The notes beneath the pieces are model-generated. The model searched no databases. It worked only from the letters and a program-made list of their open reading frames with translations, and was not told where the DNA came from. A stretch of DNA of 17,089 bases, from contig DAIEQT010000143.1 in NCBI GenBank assembly GCA_027347545.1, positions 1 to 17,089 on the forward strand, read 5' to 3'. Position 1 is the stretch's first letter, and the number at the start of each line of letters is the position of its first letter. The DNA is from Ignavibacteria bacterium. GTDB lineage: Bacteria > Bacteroidota > Ignavibacteria > Ignavibacteriales > Melioribacteraceae. Shown in pieces: positions 13,937 to 17,089 of the stretch. A program made the translations under genes and the position numbers.

Positions 13937-15183
13937 TGAACAAAGTTGAACATTATCATAGTGGTGCGTGGGTAGACATCTCCGATTATATACTCGGCGG
14001 AATTGATAAGATACCGCGCTCATTAAGCAATCGAGATTTTACGCTTAGAGCTGACATGTTCAATTTGCAAGTCGCACATACAATTAAAGGTTTGTATTCA
14101 GATTCTGCTTTCAAATTTTTAGCCGGTGATAAACTAAGATTCTCGCTTGGTACTGATTTTATCTTTGAGGGCTCTGTTGCGGTTAGTGATTATAAATATT
14201 CACAGATGATCTTTGATGTTAAAATAAAGCCATTTGTGTTGACGTTAGAGAATGTCATTATTGATTACGCCACAATGCACGCTCAATTTGCTACCGGGAC
14301 AAATTGGTACGACTATACTGCTGTTGATTATTATGGTTATCCAATTGTTGGAATTCTTTGGGCGATGAAATGTGTGTTTGCTGTTGCCGGATATACGCTA
14401 GACAGTTCAGCAGTAGATGCAGTCGCATTGTTCTCAAAAGCAGAATTAGCAATACCGGGCACACCTTGGGGAGTTACTGTTACTTATCAAGATTTAATTC
14501 TGGAAGAAGATAGAATCTGGTGTATTGGTCAAACAGTATCTACCAATCACACGCAAATTGACGCACTCTATGCAGATAAAAAAATCAATGGATTTACATT
14601 CATATCCGAATGCTTAAGCTCTTTGAATTTGTCGTTAAAGCAAACCGGAGATACTTCTTTCGCCTTGATTTCAGCAACGAATAATTACGCCCCGGCAGAT
14701 GATCTCAAATTTGATTATCAAACTAAAAATGTTGAGAAGATTAAAACAATTGATTCGATTAGTGTAAAGGTAATGAGCAGCGCCGGGTTAACGGTTGCGG
14801 CTAATCTGCTTGATAAATGTGTGTCATCTACAATTACCGATATAGAGACTTGGACACTTGGTAAAGGCGGCGGAGTTGATTATCTGTCAAATTTTGTAAT
14901 TCTGGCAACAGACGCTAAAAAATTCACAGATAAATATTTGTTCCACTACTCAACAACATTTCTAACGCCGGTTCCATCTCTCACGTGGACTGCGAATGAT
15001 GATGGGATAGATACTTATGGTGTGAACATGAACACGGCTTATAGGAAAATATTATCGGCAGTTTCAAATTTAGCCGAAGAAACTATTCTTACAAATTATC
15101 AACCAACGGTTAAGACTGTTACAGAGCACAATATTGATCTTGAATGGGATAACTCTGAAATAGTTCAAGAGGTGTATGAATGA
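13936..15183 (+). CDS. Tail-tip / hub-like protein, function not certain
   Basis: 415 residues, starting 1 base before the end of the tape measure gene (TAATG). The N terminus (KVEHYHSGAWVDISDYILGGIDKIPRSLSNRDFTLRAD) reads like a distal tail or baseplate beta domain in which the first strands carry a GAWVDIS motif. The middle has Trp/Tyr-rich segments (TGTNWYDYTAVDYYGYP) and the C-terminal half is mixed. Position after the tape measure is that of the distal tail or tail-associated hub protein. I do not recognise a lysozyme, peptidase or carbohydrate-binding signature. Overlaps the next gene by 4 bases. Confidence 0.6.
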   Translation: MNKVEHYHSGAWVDISDYILGGIDKIPRSLSNRDFTLRADMFNLQVAHTIKGLYSDSAFKFLAGDKLRFSLGTDFIFEGSVAVSDYKYSQMIFDVKIKPFVLTLENVIIDYATMHAQFATGTNWYDYTAVDYYGYPIVGILWAMKCVFAVAGYTLDSSAVDAVALFSKAELAIPGTPWGVTVTYQDLILEEDRIWCIGQTVSTNHTQIDALYADKKINGFTFISECLSSLNLSLKQTGDTSFALISATNNYAPADDLKFDYQTKNVEKIKTIDSISVKVMSSAGLTVAANLLDKCVSSTITDIETWTLGKGGGVDYLSNFVILATDAKKFTDKYLFHYSTTFLTPVPSLTWTANDDGIDTYGVNMNTAYRKILSAVSNLAEETILTNYQPTVKTVTEHNIDLEWDNSEIVQEVYE

Positions 15184-15644
15184 TTTGCGGAGTTGGTGAA
15201 CCAAAATTTACGGGTACAGGAGACCCGGACATCAATACAGTAATTCTTTATCATGCAACGCTGGAGCCAAAATACCAAGAAGCATTGCTGAAAGTTTTTG
15301 AAAGTATTCTAACAGGGCATAGAACTTATAAAATAAAATGGGTTCATGCTCTCTTTACTGTAACTGTAAATTTATTTGAATACACAACGAGCCCAACACC
15401 ATTGGAAAAAGCGAAGACAATTTATTCTTACTTGTTCAAGGATGTTATTTTCTATCCGTTCAAAGATGGGTTGGTCTATGGAGACGGCTTGGGCAAAGCA
15501 ATTAAAAACAGCAGTTTAGCTAATGTTAACTGCCGAATAATTGATATTCAGCCGGGAGAACTTGAGCTTAATTCCGGCAAAGATGTTTTTGTTATAACAA
15601 TACAAACAAATGATCCTTACGATTTTTCAAAATTGATGCAATAA
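15180..15644 (+). CDS. Baseplate-like protein, first of two paralogues
   Basis: 154 residues of unknown function. It shares with the next gene the motifs FESILTGHRTY (residues 40-50), a VNLFEYTTSPTP strand, and ELELNSGKDVFVI (near 131-143), in the same order. A tandem duplication is therefore likely. A GDGLGKA segment near residue 100 resembles the C-terminal YGKAYGLKYGDSL of the second copy. The location between the hub-like protein and the fibre protein fits a baseplate or tail-tip adaptor; no catalytic residues are visible. Translationally coupled to the previous gene by an ATGA overlap. Confidence 0.6.
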   Translation: MICGVGEPKFTGTGDPDINTVILYHATLEPKYQEALLKVFESILTGHRTYKIKWVHALFTVTVNLFEYTTSPTPLEKAKTIYSYLFKDVIFYPFKDGLVYGDGLGKAIKNSSLANVNCRIIDIQPGELELNSGKDVFVITIQTNDPYDFSKLMQ

Positions 15645-15645
15645 T

Positions 15646-16101
15646 ATGAATAGTATTTTTGGACAAGAGAATCCGCAGTTTAAGGTAGGCGCCATCACGG
15701 TTGATCTTCCGCATAGTACGCTACAACCAAAATGGATAATGCCTAAACTAATACCGTTCGAATCGGTTTTGACCGGACATAGAAGTTATGCGAGAGAAAG
15801 AGCGGTAGCGGAATTTCCGCTATTTATAAATTTATTCGATTATGCCGATCCGAAAGCAAAACAGAGCGAGATTGAAAGTTACAAATATCAACTTGTTGAA
15901 TTCTATGCGCATAAAGATGCTGCCCCGTTGAATTCTAAATTTTTTATATCAAAGGTAGAAGTGCATGAACTTGAAATGAATTCCGGTTTAGATATTTGTG
16001 AGATAATTTTTATGAATGAAGATTACTGCATTCTTCCTTTTGTTGTTATTGTTTATAACTACGGTAAAGCTTACGGCTTAAAATATGGAGATAGTTTATA
16101 A
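15646..16101 (+). CDS. Baseplate-like protein, second of two paralogues
   Basis: 151 residues. Contains FESVLTGHRSY (38-48), FINLFDYADPKAK and HELEMNSGLDICEI, each matching a motif in the preceding protein, but it differs elsewhere and ends in a different C-terminal tail (VVIVYNYGKAYGLKYGDSL). It starts one base after the preceding stop without a clear Shine-Dalgarno sequence, so translation may depend on re-initiation. Overlaps the fibre gene by one base (TAATG). The pair may form a hetero-oligomer at the tail tip. Confidence 0.6.
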   Translation: MNSIFGQENPQFKVGAITVDLPHSTLQPKWIMPKLIPFESVLTGHRSYARERAVAEFPLFINLFDYADPKAKQSEIESYKYQLVEFYAHKDAAPLNSKFFISKVEVHELEMNSGLDICEIIFMNEDYCILPFVVIVYNYGKAYGLKYGDSL

Positions 16102-17089
16102 TGCCAACACCACCTTATGCAACTACACCACATTATGGACTTGGTAAATGGCTCGATGGAGATAATCCGGGTGCAGCGGCTCTAAATTTAAATTGGGATA
16201 CGATTGATACAAAAATTTATGATGCCTACCAACATGCCGGAAGTGCGCTAACATTTTCTCTGCCGTTAAAAAATACCGCGGGCGTTATCTCTTTGGATTA
16301 TGAAACGAATCTAAAATTAACAAATTACAAACTTGATACGATTCAGGACATCAAAGCAACAAGCACGACAATTAAGTTCGAGAGAATCGGATTCGGCGGT
16401 GACCCGGATTTAACATATAAAGTAAAAAATTACGGTGACGAGTGGATTGTTGGAAATCAGAAAATTGATGGCGTTCAATCAATCGGCGGTGCGGCAGATA
16501 CGAATTTCAAACAGAAGATTTATGGCGCAGCAAAGATCACCGGCGATCTAACTGTCGACGGCAATTTTTACATTGGCGGGGCGATCAATCAAGTTAATGT
16601 TGTAGATCTCAATGTAAGTGATCATGCAATTCGATTAAACAAAGGTGGAGATAATACCACTGCTCTTGACGGTGGAATTGAGATGCTGGGCACAAGTGAT
16701 GCACTTCTCGGTTCGATAAAGTACAATGGCACTGCATGGCTTTCAGATCTCAATTTCGATATTGTAACCGGGAAGACATATAAGATTAATAATGTTGATG
16801 TTCTTTCAGCAACCGCGCTCGGAATGACTGTGTTGAGTTCATCTTTGACAGGCGTTGGAACTCTCACCACAGGTGTATGGAATGCAACTGCGATTAACGG
16901 GCAATATATTAATTACAATACAACGAATCTAAAAGTAACAACTAATCAACTGGACACGATTCAAAATATTGCAACTACTTCTTCCCCGACTTTTACGAAT
17001 ATAACATTATCCGGAAAGATTGATCAGCAAGGAACGACTAATTCCGAATTCGGTTCTCAGTCATTACTTCCGAAACAAAATTATTATGG
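16101..17089 (+). CDS. Tail fibre / receptor-binding protein, 3' end cut by window edge
   Basis: Open from the ATG at 16101 to the right edge (about 329 residues seen). The start is MPTPPYATTPHYGLGKWLDGDNPGA, followed by LNLNWDTIDTKIYDAY, a short N-terminal tail-binding domain of the kind found in many phage fibre proteins. From about residue 145 it has ITGDLTVDGNFYIGG, then VVDLNVSDHAIRLNKGGDNTT and GGIEMLG, a strand-turn pattern common in beta-helical tail fibres. Two related segments near residues 69-85 and 275-290 (TNLKLTNYKLDTIQDI and TNLKVTTNQLDTIQNI) show internal repetition. Role in host recognition is inferred from type and position. The receptor-binding end lies beyond the window. 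Confidence 0.8.
   Translation, partial: MPTPPYATTPHYGLGKWLDGDNPGAAALNLNWDTIDTKIYDAYQHAGSALTFSLPLKNTAGVISLDYETNLKLTNYKLDTIQDIKATSTTIKFERIGFGGDPDLTYKVKNYGDEWIVGNQKIDGVQSIGGAADTNFKQKIYGAAKITGDLTVDGNFYIGGAINQVNVVDLNVSDHAIRLNKGGDNTTALDGGIEMLGTSDALLGSIKYNGTAWLSDLNFDIVTGKTYKINNVDVLSATALGMTVLSSSLTGVGTLTTGVWNATAINGQYINYNTTNLKVTTNQLDTIQNIATTSSPTFTNITLSGKIDQQGTTNSEFGSQSLLPKQNYY

Noticed and set aside
16622..16870. Antisense reading frame in the fibre gene
   Set aside because: The + strand fibre frame is continuous and has fibre-like sequence; the antisense frame shows Ser/Pro/Val-rich noise.
1..17089. CRISPR array, tRNA genes, insertion sequence ends or integrase
   Set aside because: I saw no regular spaced repeats, no tRNA-like clover-leaf, no terminal inverted repeats with a transposase, and no recombinase gene.

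Overview
The window is an AT-rich stretch of a tailed phage or prophage genome: the DNA-packaging, head, lysis and siphovirus-type tail genes, all on the + strand and tightly packed, with many ATGA or TAATG overlaps. One gene runs antisense. Nothing here (no integrase, no bacterial flanks) decides between free phage and prophage. The host is probably a Gram-negative bacterium, because the lysis cassette has a Sec-type signal on the endolysin and a spanin-like membrane protein. Many genes have GGAG or GAGG Shine-Dalgarno sequences. The overall look would fit a Bacteroidota/Ignavibacteria-like or related host, but that is only an impression.

Layout. 1-1464: large terminase, cut by the left edge. 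1478-4882: SPP1-type portal, a small conserved phage protein, and an SPP1 gp7/MuF-type head morphogenesis protein interrupted by a 276-residue intein (3944-4771). 4883-5021: short non-coding gap with a hairpin. 5022-6875: scaffold and a P22-type coat protein with an odd signal-peptide-like N terminus, followed by a strong intrinsic terminator. 6946-7822: a Cys/His-rich small protein with an 18-bp triple repeat, then two head-tail connector proteins. 7833-9346: lysis cassette (XhlA-like membrane protein, holin candidate, CHAP endolysin, two-TM spanin candidate). 9343-10904: tail completion proteins and tail tube. 10904-11493: tail assembly chaperone with a -1 frameshift site. 11510-13936: tape measure. 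13936-16101: tail-tip protein and two paralogous baseplate-like proteins. 16101 to the right edge: start of a fibre-like protein.

The most unusual feature is the intein in the MuF protein. The sense frame has normal splicing blocks at both ends (Cys1, TPNH, and the terminal HN followed by Cys) and splicing would restore the conserved INCHC motif of the MuF domain. Its middle contains no LAGLIDADG or HNH domain. Instead, the opposite strand carries a convincing 223-residue helix-turn-helix plus Vsr-like (EDxHD-type) homing endonuclease gene (4690 down to 4019). Its codons are in exact register with the sense codons, so both strands are coding across about 670 bp. This is an intein with an antisense-nested endonuclease gene.

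Other notable points are the programmed frameshift in the tail chaperone (-1 frame open from 11221 to 11493), the membrane/signal-like leader on the coat protein, and the placement of the lysis genes between head-tail connector and tail completion genes.
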